NCBI RefSeq assembly: GCF_051014685.1
Contig: NW_027478459.1
Span: forward strand, 806,001 to 870,000
Source of the DNA: Ptiloglossa arizonensis
Taxonomy: Eukaryota > Arthropoda > Insecta > Hymenoptera > Colletidae
DNA: 64,000 nucleotides
Reading direction: 5' to 3'
Part shown: positions 13,587-24,540 of the stretch, one piece after another
Numbering within the stretch: the stretch's first letter is position 1
Layout of the letters: each line of letters begins with the position of its first letter
The notes under the pieces: model-generated
Databases searched by the model: none
What the model saw: only the letters and a program-made list of their open reading frames with translations
What the model was told of the DNA's origin: nothing
Program-made: the position numbers and the translations under genes

Positions 13587-13620
13587 ATTTCTCGAGTTCG
13601 TCAATCCGTTCGCGAGATAT
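13587..13620. other. Imperfect inverted repeat flanking the CTCGAG/TCGCGA segment
   Basis: ATTTCTCG (13587-13594) faces CGAGATAT (13613-13620), pairing at 7 of 8 positions across an 18-base loop. The same pair is visible in the first monomer at 44-51 and 70-77. The loop region contains two GTTCG motifs 12 bp apart, about one helical turn. Common variants weaken the stem, for example GAGGTATCGG in the left domain and GAGACATGGG in the right domain. A structural role is possible but unproven. Confidence 0.5.
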
Positions 13621-13639
13621 GGGAGTTTGAAGTTAAGGA

Positions 13640-13655
13640 ATGGTTGAGAAACCAT
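13640..13655. other. Perfect 6-bp dyad (hairpin-capable), one per monomer
   Basis: ATGGTT-GAGA-AACCAT: six base pairs with a four-base loop, in the reference monomer. The first intact example in the window is at 628-643. The element recurs once per monomer, but two common variants break one pair: ATGCTT in the left arm, or ACGGTT in the left arm. At 4077-4092 and its duplicate at 7440-7455, ACGGTT faces AATCGT, which restores pairing at the changed position and leaves one G-T wobble. Short dyads of this kind are reported as enriched in centromeric satellites that lack CENP-B boxes; a role here is inference. Confidence 0.75.
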
Positions 13656-13834
13656 CAAAATTTTCGCAAGTCTGATACTCGAAACCAATAACTACTATGG
13701 CCTAGGGCAAAAATACACATACCGTTGTAATCGGACGAGTTTCTACTTTCAGATGCAACAGGAATTCCTCGAGTTCGTCAATCCGTTCGCGAGATATGGG
13801 AGTTTGAAGTTAAGGAATGGTTGAGAAACCATCA

Positions 13835-14188
13835 AAATTGTCGCAAGTCTGATACTCGAAGCCAATAACTACCATGGCCTAGGGGAAAAACGCACATGCC
13901 ATTGTAATAGGGCGAGTTTCTACTTTCAGATGCAACAGGAATTTCTCGAGTTCTTCAATCCGTTCGCGAGATATGGGAGTTTGAAGTTAAGGAATGGTTG
14001 AGAAACCATCAAAACTTTCGCAATTCTGATGCTAGAAACGAATAACTGGAATGACCTAGGCAAAAAGTACACACACGATTGTAATCGGTCGAGTTTCTAC
14101 TTTCAGAAGCAACAGGAAATAATCGAATTCGTCAATCCGTTCGCGTGATATGGGAGTTTGAAGTTAAGGAATGCTTGAGAAACCATCA
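13835..14188 (+). repeat. Bridge segment b, copy 1 (two monomers)
   Basis: Links Y1 to X2. It carries the CCATGG linker followed by CACATGCCATTGTAATAGGG, then a TGGAATGACCTAGGC-type monomer with GCGTGATATGG. The same two monomers lie at about 16316-16665 between X2 and X3, 2,477 bp downstream. Confidence 0.75.
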
Positions 14189-16315
14189 AAATTTTCCCAA
14201 GTCTGATACTCGAAACCAATAACTGGAATGGTGTAGGGGAAAAGTACACACACCATTGTAATCGGACGTGTTTCTACTTTCAGATGCAACAGGAATTTCT
14301 CGAATGCGTCAATCCGTTCGCGAGAAATGGGAGAATGAAGTTAAGGAATGCTTGAGAAACCATCAAAATTTTCGGTGGTCTGATACTCGAAACCAATAAC
14401 TGCAACGGCCTAGGGGAAAAGTACACACACCATTGTAATATGGCGAGTTTCTACTTTCAGATGCAACAGGAATTTCTCGAGTTCTTCAATCCGTTCGCGA
14501 GATATGGGAGTTTGAAATTAAGGAACGGTTGAGAAGCCATCAAAATTTTCGCAAGTCTGAAACTCGAAACCTATAACTACTATGGCCTAGGGCAAAAATA
14601 CACATACCGTTGTTATCGGGCGAGTTTCTGCTTTTAGATGCAACAGGAATTTCTCGAGTTCTTCAATCCGTTCGCGAGATATGGGAGTGTGAAGTTAAGG
14701 AATGGTTGAGAAACCATCAAAATTTTCGCAAGTGTGATACTCGAAACCAATAACTAGAACGGCCTAGGGGAAAAGTACATACATCATTGTAATCGGGCAA
14801 GTTTCTACTTTCAGAGGCGACAGGAACTTCTCGAGTACGCCAATCCGTTCGCGAGGTATCGGAGTTTGAAGTTAAGGAATGGTTGAGAAACCATCAAAAT
14901 TTTCGCAAGTCTGATACTCGAAACCAATACCTACTATGGCCTAGGGCAAAAATACACATACCTTTGTAATCGGGCGAGTTTCTGCTTTTAGATGCAACAG
15001 GAATTTCTCGAGTTCGTCAATCCGTTCGAGAGATATGGAAGTTTGAAGTTAAGGGATGGTTGAGAAACCATCAAAATTTTCGCAATTTTGATGCTAGAAA
15101 CGAATAACTGGAATGACCTAGGGAAAAAGTACACACACGATTGTAATCGGTCGACTTTCTACATTCAGAAGCAACAGGAAATAATCGAGTTCGTCAATCC
15201 GTTCGCGAGATATGGGAGTTTGAAGTTAAGGGATGCTTGAGAAACCATCAAGATTTTCGCAAGTCTGATACTCGAAACCAATAACTACAAAGCCCTAGAG
15301 GAAAAATACACATACCTTTGTTATCGGGGGAGTTTCTTCTTTCAGATGCAACAGGAATTTCTCGAGTTCGTCAATCCGTTTGCGAGGTATGGGAGTTTGA
15401 AATTAAGGAACGGTTGAGAAACCATCAAAATTGTCGCAAGTCTGATACTCGAAACCAATAACTACTATGGCCTAGGGCAAAATACACATACCGTTGTAAT
15501 CGGGCGAGTTTCTGCTTTTAGATGCAACAGGAATTTCTCGAGTTCGTCAATCCGTTCGCGAGATATGGGAGTTTGAAATTAAGGAACGGTTGAGAAACCA
15601 TCAAAATTGTCGCAAGTCTGATATTCGAAACCAATAACTACAAAGGCTCAGGGGAAAAATACACATACCTTTGTAATCGGGGGAGACTCTACTTTCAGAT
15701 GCAACGGGAATTTCTCGACTTCGTCAATCCGTTCGCGAGGTATGGGAGTCTGAAGTTAAGGGATAGTTGAGAAACCATCAAAATTTTCGCAATTCTGATG
15801 CTAGAAACGAATAACTGGAATGACCTAGGGAAAAAGTACATACACCATTGTAATCGGGCAAGTTTCTACTTTCAGAGGCGACAGGAACTTCTCGAGTACG
15901 CCAATCCGTTCGCGAGGTATCGGAGTTTGAAGTTAAGGAATGGTTGAGAAACCATCAAAATTTTCGCAAAACTGATACTCGAAACCAATAACTGGAATGG
16001 CCTAGGGGAAAAGTACACACAACATTGTAATGGGGCGAGTTTCTACTTTCAGATGCAACAGGAATTTCTCGAGTTCGTCAATCGGTTCGCGAGATATGGG
16101 AGTATGAAGTTAAGGAATGGTTGAGAAACCATCAAAATTTTCGCAAGTGTGATACTCGAAACCAATAACTGGAACGGCCTAGGGGAAAAGTACATACACC
16201 ATTGTAATCGGGCAAGTTTCTACTTTCAGAGACGACAGGAACTTCTCGAGTACGCCAATCCGTTCGCGAGGTATCGGAGTTTGAAGTTAAGGAATGGTTG
16301 AGAAACCATCAAAAT
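14189..16315 (+). repeat. Block X, copy 2
   Basis: Matches block X copy 1 (offset 4,961) and copy 3 (offset 2,477). The marker GGTGG is at 14374 and CCAATACC at 14924. Together with bridge b it forms a 2,477-bp (14 monomers minus 1 bp) tandem duplication with the next block. Near 16315 the sequence switches to TTGTCGCAAG, entering a second bridge instead of block Y. Confidence 0.8.
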
Positions 16316-16665
16316 TGTCGCAAGTCTGATACTCGAAGCCAATAACTACCATGGCCTAGGGGAAAAACGCACATGCCATTGTAATAGGGCGAGTTTCTAC
16401 TTTCAGATGCAACAGGAATTTCTCGAGTTCTTCAATCCGTTCGCGAGATATGGGAGTTTGAAGTTAAGGAATGGTTGAGAAACCATCAAAACTTTCGCAA
16501 TTCTGATGCTAGAAACGAATAACTGGAATGACCTAGGCAAAAAGTACACACACGATTGTAATCGGTCGAGTTTCTACTTTCAGAAGCAACAGGAAATAAT
16601 CGAATTCGTCAATCCGTTCGCGTGATATGGGAGTTTGAAGTTAAGGAATGCTTGAGAAACCATCA
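16316..16665 (+). repeat. Bridge segment b, copy 2
   Basis: Second copy of 13839-14188 at an offset of 2,477 bp, including the CCATGG linker and CACATGCCATTGTAATAGGG. Its presence between X2 and X3 shows that the duplicated unit was b+X. Confidence 0.75.
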
Positions 16666-18792
16666 AAATTTTCCCAAGTCTGATACTCGAAACCAATAAC
16701 TGGAATGGTCTAGGGGAAAAGTACACACACCATTGTAATCGGACGTGTTTCTACTTTCAGATGCAACAGGAATTTCTCGAATGCGTCAATCCGTTCGCGA
16801 GAAATGGGAGAATGAAGTTAAGGAATGCTTGAGAAACCATCAAAATTTTCGGTGGTCTGATACTCGAAACCAATAACTGCAACGGCCTAAGGGAAAAGTA
16901 CACACACCATTGTAATATGGCGAGTTTCTACTTTCAGATGCAACAGGAATTTCTCGAGTTCTTCAATCCGTTCGCGAGATATGGGAGTTTGAAATTAAGG
17001 AACGGTTGAGAAGCCATCAAAATTTTCGCAAGTCTGAAACTCGAAACCTATAACTACTATGGCCTAGGGCAAAAATACACATACCGTTGTTATCGGGCGA
17101 GTTTCTGCTTTTAGATGCAACAGGAATTTCTCGAGTTCTTCAATCCGTTCGCGAGATATGGGAGTGTGAAGTTAAGGAATGGTTGAGAAACCATCAAAAT
17201 TTTCGCAAGTGTGATACTCGAAACCAATAACTGGAACGGCCTAGGGGAAAAGTACATACATCATTGTAATCGGGCAAGTTTCTACTTTCAGAGGCGACAG
17301 GAACTTCTCGAGTACGCCAATCCGTTCGCGAGGTATCGGAGTTTGAAGTTAAGGAATGGTTGAGAAACCATCAAAATTTTCGCAAGTCTGATACTCGAAA
17401 CCAATACCTACTATGGCCTAGGGCAAAAATACACATACCTTTGTAATCGGGCGAGTTTCTGCTTTTAGATGCAACAGGAATTTCTCGAGTTCGTCAATCC
17501 GTTCGAGAGATATGGAAGTTTGAATTTAAGGGATGGTTGAGAAACCATCAAAATTTTCGCAATTTTGATGCTAGAAACGAATAACTGGAATGACCTAGGG
17601 AAAAAGTACACACACGATTGTAATCGGTCGACTTTCTACATTCAGAAGCAACAGGAAATAATCGAGTTCGTCAATCCGTTCGCGAGATATGGGAGTTTGA
17701 AGTTAAGGGATGCTTGAGAAACCATCAAGATTTTCGCAAGTCTGATACTCGAATCCAATAACTACAAAGCCCTAGAGGAAAAATACACATACCTTTGTTA
17801 TCGGGGGAGTTTCTTCTTTCAGATGCAACAGGAATTTCTCGAGTTCGTCAATCCGTTTGCGAGGTATGGGAGTTTGAAATTAAGGAACGGTTGAGAAACC
17901 ATCAAAATTGTCGCAAGTCTGATACTCGAAACCAATAACTACTATGGCCTAGGGCAAAATACACATACCGTTGTAATCGGGCGAGTTTCTGCTTTTAGAT
18001 GCAACAGGAATTTCTCGAGTTCGTCAATCCGTTCGCGAGATATGGGAGTTTGAAATTAAGGAACGGTTGAGAAACCATCAAAATTGTCGCAAGTCTGATA
18101 TTCGAAACCAATAACTACAAAGGCTCAGGGGAAAAATACACATACCTTTGTAATCGGGGGAGACTCTACTTTCAGATGCAACGGGAATTTCTCGACTTCG
18201 TCAATCCGTTCGCGAGGTATGGGAGTCTGAAGTTAAGGGATAGTTGAGAAACCATCAAAATTTTCGCAATTCTGATGCTAGAAACGAATAACTGGAATGA
18301 CCTAGGGAAAAAGTACATACACCATTGTAATCGGGCAAGTTTCTACTTTCAGAGGCGACAGGAACTTCTCGAGTACGCCAATCCGTTCGCGAGGTATCGG
18401 AGTTTGAAGTTAAGGAATGGTTGAGAAACCATCAAAATTTTCGCAAAACTGATACTCGAAACCAATAACTGGAATGGCCTAGGGGAAAAGTACACACAAC
18501 ATTGTAATGGGGCGAGTTTCTACTTTCAGATGCAACAGGAATTTCTCGAGTTCGTCAATCGGTTCGCGAGATATGGGAGTATGAAGTTAAGGAATGGTTG
18601 AGAAACCATCAAAATTTTCGCAAGTGTGATACTCGAAACCAATAACTGGAACGGCCTAGGGGAAAAGTACATACACCATTGTAATCGGGCAAGTTTCTAC
18701 TTTCAGAGGCGACAGGAACTTCTCGAGTACGCCAATCCGTTCGCGAGGTATCGGAGTTTGAAGTTAAGGAATGGTTGAGAAACCATCAAAAT
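16666..18792 (+). repeat. Block X, copy 3
   Basis: Offset 7,438 bp from copy 1 and 2,477 bp from copy 2. The marker GGTGG is at 16851. A private change is TTTGAATTTAAGGG near 17519, where the other copies read TTTGAAGTTAAGGG. At 18793 it passes into block Y copy 2 with CTCAATACC, the same junction as after copy 1. Confidence 0.8.
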
Positions 18793-21272
18793 TTTCGCAA
18801 GTCTGATACTCAATACCTATAACTACTATGGCCTAGGGCAGAAATACACATACCGTTGTAATCGGATGAGCTTCTGGTTTCAGATGCAACAGGAATTTCT
18901 CGAGTTCGTCAATCCGTTCGCGAGATATGGGAATTTGAAGTTAAGGAATGGTTGAGAAACCATCAAAATTTTCGCAATTCTGATGCTAGAATCGAATAAC
19001 TGGAATGATCTAGGGGAAAAGTACACACACCATTGTAATCGGTAGACTTTCTAGTTTCAGATGCAACAGGAAATAATAGAGTTCGTCAATCCGTTCGCGA
19101 GATATGGGAGTTTGAAACTAGGGAACGGTTGAGAAACCATCAAAATTTTCGCAAGTATGGTACTCGAAACCAATAACTGGAATGGCCTAGGGGAAAAATA
19201 CACATACCTTTGTAATCGGGCGAGTTTCTACTTTCAGATGCAACAGGAATTTTTCGAGTTCGTCAATTCGTTCGCTAGATATGGGAGTTTGAAGTTAAGG
19301 AATGGTTGAGAAACCATCACAATTTTCGCAAGTCTGATACGCGAAACCAACAACTACCGTGGCCTAGGGGAAAAATGCACATACCTTTGTAATCGGGCGA
19401 GATTCTACTTTCAGATGCAACAGGAATTTCTCGATTTCGTCAATCCGTTCGCGAGATATGTGAGTTTGAAGTTAAGGAATGGTTGAGAATCCATCACAAT
19501 TTTCGCAAGTCTGATACTCGAAACCAATAACTGGAACGGCCTAGGGGAAAAGTACACACACCATTGTAATCGGGCCAGTTTTTACTTTCAAATGCAACAG
19601 GAATTTCTCGAGGTCGCCAATCCGTTCGTGAGGTATCGGAGTTTTGAAGTTAAGGAATGGTTGAGAAACCATCAAAGTTTTCGCAAGTCTGATACTCGAA
19701 ACCAATAACTACTATGGCCTAGGGCAAAAATACACATACCGCTGTAATCGGGCGAGTTTTTGCTTTTATATGCAACGGGAATTTCTCGAGTTCGTCAATT
19801 CGTTCGCTAGATATGGGAGTTTGAAGTTAAGGAATGGTTGAGAAACCATCACAATTTTCGCAAGTCTGATACGCGAAACCAACAACTACCGTGGCCTAGG
19901 GGAAAAATGCACATACCTTTGTAATCGGGCGAGATTCTACTTTCAGATGCAACAGGAATTTCTCGAGTTCGCCAATCCGTTCGCGAGGTATCGGAGTTTG
20001 AAGTTAAGGAATGGTTGAGAAACAATCAAAATTTTCGCAATTCTGATGCTAGAAACGAATAACTGGAATGACCTAGGGGAAAAGTACATACACCATTGTA
20101 ATCGGCCGTGTTTCTACTTTAAGGTGCAACAGGAAATAATCGAGTCCGCCAATCCGTTCGCGAGATATGGGAGTTTGAAAGTAAGGAACGGTTGAGAAAC
20201 CATTAAAATTTTCGCAAGTCTGGTACTCGAAACCAATAACTGGAATGGCCTAGGGGAAAAATACACATACCCTTGTAATCGGGAGGGTTTCTACTTTCAG
20301 ATGCAACAGACATTTTTCGGATTCGGCAATCCGTTCGCGAGATATAGTATGGGAGTTTGAAGTTAAGGAATGGTTGAGAAACCATCAAAATTTTCGCAAG
20401 TCTTATACTCGAAACCAATAACTGGAATGCCCTAGGGGAAAGTTACACCCACCATTGTAATGGGGCGAGTTTCTACTTTCAGAGGCGACAGGAACTTCTC
20501 GAGTACGCCAATCCGTTCGCGAGGTATCGGAGTTTGAAGTTAAGGAATGGTTGAGAAACCATCAAAATTTTCGCAAGTCTGATATTCGAAACCAATAACT
20601 ACAAATGCTTAGGGGAAGAATACACATACCTTTGTAATCGGACGAGCTTCTGGTTTCAGATGCAACAGGAATTTCTCGAGTTCGTCAATCCGTTCGCGAG
20701 ATATGGGAGTTTGAAGTTAAGGAATCGTTGAGTAACCATCAAAATTTTCGCAATTCTGATGCTAGAATCGAATAACTGGAATGACCTAGGAGAAAAGTAC
20801 ACACACCATTGTAATCGGTAGACTTTCTACTTTCAGATGCAACAGGAAATAATCGAGTTCGTCAATCCGTTCGCGAGATATGGGAGTTTGAAGTTAAGGA
20901 ATGCTTGAGAAACCATCAAAATTTTCGCAAAACTGATACTCGGAACCAATAACTACAAAGGCTTAGGGGAAAAATACACATACCTTTGTAATCGGGGGAG
21001 TTTCTACTTTCAGATGCAACAGGAATTTCTCGAGTTCGTCAATCCGTTCGCGAGGTATCGGAGTTTGAAGTTAAGGAATGGTTGAGAAACCATCAAAATT
21101 TTCGCAAGTCTGATACTCGAAACCAATAACTACTATGGCCTAGGGCAAAAATACACATACCGTTGTAATCGGACGAGTTTCTACTTTCAGATGCAACAGG
21201 AATTCCTCGAGTTCGTCAATCCGTTCGCGAGATATGGGAGTTTGAAGTTAAGGAATGGTTGAGAAACCATCA
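18793..21272 (+). repeat. Block Y, copy 2
   Basis: Matches 11355-13834 at an offset of 7,438 bp, including the 5-bp insertion. Small differences include CTACAAATGC near 20604 against CTACAAAGGC, and GAGGTATCGG near 21053 against GAGATATGGG. The match ends near 21270 where CATCACAATTTTC replaces CATCAAAATTGTC. Confidence 0.8.
20339..20355 (+). repeat. 5-bp insertion within a monomer, copy 2
   Basis: GAGATATAGTATGGGAG again, exactly 7,438 bp after the first example, so inherited by block duplication. Confidence 0.85.
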
Positions 21273-24200
21273 CAATTTTCGCAAGTCTGATACTCGAAAC
21301 CAATAACTACTATGGCCTAGGGCAAAAATACACATACCGTTGTAATCGGACGAGTTTCTACTTTCAGATGCAACAGGAATTCCTCGAGTTCGTCAATCCG
21401 TTCGCGAGATATGGGAGTTTGAAGTTAAGGAATGGTTGAGAAACCATCACAATTTTCGCAAGTCTGATACTCGAAGCCAATAACTACCATGGCCTAGGGG
21501 AAAAACGCACATGCCTTTGTAATCGGTCGAGTTTCTACTTTCAGATGCAACAGGAAATAATCGAGTTCGTCAATCCGTTCGCGAGATATGGGAGTTTGAA
21601 GTTAAGGAATGCTTGAGAAACCATCAAAATTTTCGCAAAACTGATACTCGAAACCAATAACTACAAAGGCTTAGGGGAAAAATACACATACCTTTGTAAT
21701 CGGGGGAGTTTCTACTTTCAGATGCAACAGGAATTTCTCGAGTTCGTCAATCCGTTCGCGAGATATGGGAGTTTGAAATTAAGGAACGGTTGAGAAACCA
21801 TCAAAATTGTCGCAAGTCTGATACTCGAAACCATTAACTACTATGGCCTATGGCAAAAATACACATACCGTTGTAATCGGGCGAGTTTCTGCTTTTAGAT
21901 CCAACAGGAATTTCTCGAGTTCGTCAATCCGTTCGCGAGATATGGGAGTTTGAAATTAAGGAACGGTTGAGAAACCATCAAAATTGTCGCAAGTCTGATA
22001 CTCGAAACCAATAACTACTATGGCCTAGGGCAAAAATACACACACCGTTGTAATCGGACGAGTTTCTGCTTTCAGATGCAACAGGAATTTCTCGAGTTCG
22101 TCAATCCGTTCGCGAGATATGGGAGTTTGAAATTAAGGAACGGTTGAGAAACCATCAAAATTGTCGCAAGTCTGATACTCGTAACTAATAACTACTATGG
22201 CCTAGGGCAAAAATACACATACCGTTGTAATCGGACGAGTTTCTACTTTCAGATGCAACAGGAATTCCTCGAGTTCGTCAATCCGTTCGCGAGATATGGG
22301 AGTTTGAAATTAAGGAACGGTTGAGAAACCATCAAAATTGTCGCAAGTCTGATACTCGAAACCAATAACTACTATGGCCTAGGGCAAAAATACACATACC
22401 GTTGTAATCGGGCGAGTTTCTGCTTTTAGATGCAACAGGAATTTCTCGAGTTCGTCAATCCGTTCGCGAGATATGGGAGTTTGAAATTAAGGAACGGTTG
22501 AGAAACCATCAAAATTGTCGCAAGTCTGATACTCGAAACCAATAACTACTATGGCCTAGGGCAAAAATACACACACCGTTGTAATCGGACGAGTTTCTGC
22601 TTTCAGATGCAACAGGAATTTCTCGAGTTCGTCAATCCGTTCGCGAGATATGGGAGTCTGAATTTAAGGAAAGGTTGAGAAACCATCAAAATTTTCGCAA
22701 GTGTGATACTCGAAACCAATAACTGGAACGGCCTAGGGGAAAAGTACATACACCATTGTAATCGGGCAAGATTCTACTTTCAGAGGCGACAGGAACTTCT
22801 CGAGTACGCCAATCCGTTAGCGAGGTATCGGAGTTTGAAGTTAAGGAATGGTTGAGAAACCATCAAAATTTTCGCAAGTCTGAAATTCGAAACCAATAAC
22901 TACAAAGGCTTAGGGGAAGAATACACATACCTTTGTAATCGGGGGAGTTTCTACTTTCAGATGCAACAGGAATTTCTCGAGTTCGTCAATCCGTTCGCGA
23001 GATATGGGAGTTTGAAGTTAAGGAATGCTTGAGAAACCATCAAAATTTTCGCAAGTCTGATACTCGAAACCAATAACTGGAATGGTCTAGGGGAAAAGTA
23101 CGCACACCATTGTAATCGGACGTGTTTCTACTTTCAGATGCAACAGGAATTTCTCGAGTGCGTCAATCCGTTCGCGAGAAATGGGAGAATGAAGTTAAGG
23201 AATGCTTGAGAAACCATCAAAATTTTCGGTGGTCTGATACTCGAAACCAATAACTGCAACGGCCTAGGGGAAAAGTACACACACCATTGTAATAGGGCGA
23301 GTTTCTACTTTCAGATGCAACAGGAATTTCTCGAGTTCTTCAATCCGTTCGCGAGATATGGGAGTTTGAAATTAAGGAACGGTTGAGAAACCATCAAAAT
23401 TGTCGCAAGTCTGATACTCAAAACCAATAACTACAAAGGCTTAGGGGAAAAATACACATACCATTGTAATCGGGGGAGTTTATACTTTCAGATGAAACAG
23501 GAATTTCTCGAGTTCGTCAATCCGTTCGCGAGATATGGGAGTTTGAAATTAAGGAACGGTTGAGAAACCATCAAAATTTTCGCAAGTCCGATACTCGTAA
23601 CTAATAACTACTATGGCCTAGGACAAAAATACACATACCGTTGTAATCGGACGAGTTTCTACTTTCAGATGCAACAGGAATTCCTCGAGTTCGTCAATCC
23701 GTTCGCGAGATATGGGAGTTTGAAATTAAGGAACGGTTGAGAAACCATCAAAATTGTCGCAAGTCTGATACTCGAAACCAATAACTACTATGGCCTAGGG
23801 CAAAAATACACATACCGTTGTAATCGGGCGAGTTTCTGCTTTTAGATGCAACAGGAATTTCTCGAGTTCGTCAATCCGTTCGCGAGATATGGGAGTTTGA
23901 AATTAAGGAACGGTTGAGAAACCATCAAAATTGTCGCAAGTCTGATACTCGAAACCAATAACTACTATGGCCTAGGGCAAAAATACACACACCGTTGTAA
24001 TCGGACGAGTTTCTGCTTTCAGATGCAACAGGAATTTCTCGAGTTCGTCAATCCGTTCGCGAGATATGGGAGTTTGAAATTAAGGAACGGTTGAGAAACC
24101 ATCAAAATTGTCGCAAGTCTGATACTCGTAACTAATAACTACTATGGCCTAGGGCAAAAATACACATACCGTTGTAATCGGACGAGTTTCTACTTTCAGA

Positions 24201-24540
24201 TGCAACAGGAATTCCTCGAGTTCGTCAATCCGTTCGCGAGATATGGGAGTTTGAAGTTAAGGAATGGTTGAGAAACCATCACAATTTTCGCAAGTCTGAT
24301 ACTCGAAGCCAATAACTACCATGGCCTAGGGGAAAAACGCACATGCCTTTGTAATCGGTCGAGTTTCTACTTTCAGATGCAACAGGAAATAATCGAGTTC
24401 GTCAATCCGTTCGCGAGATATGGGAGTTTGAAGTTAAGGAATGCTTGAGAAACCATCAAAATTTTCGCAAAACTGATACTCGAAACCAATAACTACAAAG
24501 GCTTAGGGGAAAAATACACATACCTTTGTAATCGGGGGAG
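21273..24540 (+). repeat. Patchwork sub-array leading into the 24-monomer HOR
   Basis: Three overlapping duplications with whole-monomer offsets: about 21330-21947 with 24162-24779 (2,832 bp, 16 monomers); about 22177-22655 with 23593-24071 (1,416 bp, 8 monomers; landmark CTCGTAACTAATAAC); and about 22685-23588 with 24809-25712 (2,124 bp, 12 monomers; marker GGTGG at 23228 and 25352). The last falls within the first HOR copy, so part of that HOR was already duplicated here in a shorter arrangement. Confidence 0.75.

Larger units (their letters stand above)
13548..13724 (+). repeat. Reference monomer, 177 bp, all landmarks intact
   Basis: A representative complete unit, phased from TTGTAATCGG. 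Landmarks in order: an ATG at 13576; a CTCGAG palindrome at 13591-13596; a TCGCGA palindrome at 13610-13615; an imperfect inverted repeat 13587-13594 / 13613-13620; the dyad ATGGTTGAGAAACCAT at 13640-13655; AAAATTTT at 13657-13664; and CCTAGG at 13701-13706. The segment after CCAATAAC, through CCTAGG to the next TTGTAATC, is the most variable and best distinguishes monomer types. Main linker types are TACAAAGGCTTAGG, TACTATGGCCTAGGGC, TGGAATGGCCTAGGGG, TGGAACGGCCTAGGGG, TACCATGGCCTAGGGG and TGGAATGACCTAGG. The phase chosen is arbitrary. Confidence 0.9.
11355..13834 (+). repeat. Block Y, copy 1 (14 monomers)
   Basis: Begins near CTCAATACCTATAAC (11371), matched at 18809 with an offset of 7,438 bp. 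It contains diverged monomers: GCTAGATATGGGAG with GATACGCGAAACCAACAAC, TTTAAGGTGCAACAGG, and the unit with a 5-bp insertion near 12907. Similar variants (GGACGAGCTTCTGGTTTC, GCTAGAATCGAATAAC, TTTAAGGTGCAACAGG) reappear in the diverged island after 39.5 kb, so block Y looks related to that older material. Confidence 0.8.

Noticed and set aside
13596..13607. RNA polymerase III B-box-like GTTCGTCAATCC
   Set aside because: It resembles GGTTCGANTCC superficially but has the wrong spacing, and no A box or tRNA fold is associated. I saw no tRNA or SINE body.
13596..13612. CENP-B box candidate GTTCGTCAATCCGTTCG
   Set aside because: Only TTCG fits the core pattern NTTCGNNNNANNCGGGN. The required A is T, and CGGG is replaced by GTTC. 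The reverse strand has no better match.
13587..13620. Relationship to the soybean centromeric satellites, suggested by the TTTCTCGAG and CGAGATAT words
   Set aside because: The shared words are short and the unit length differs (about 91-92 bp in soybean). Without an alignment this does not support homology or a legume assignment.
13548..13724. Monomer as an ancient dimer of about 88 bp
   Set aside because: I compared the two halves by eye. TTCGCGAG/TTCGCAAG and a few short words match, but there is no sustained alignment.
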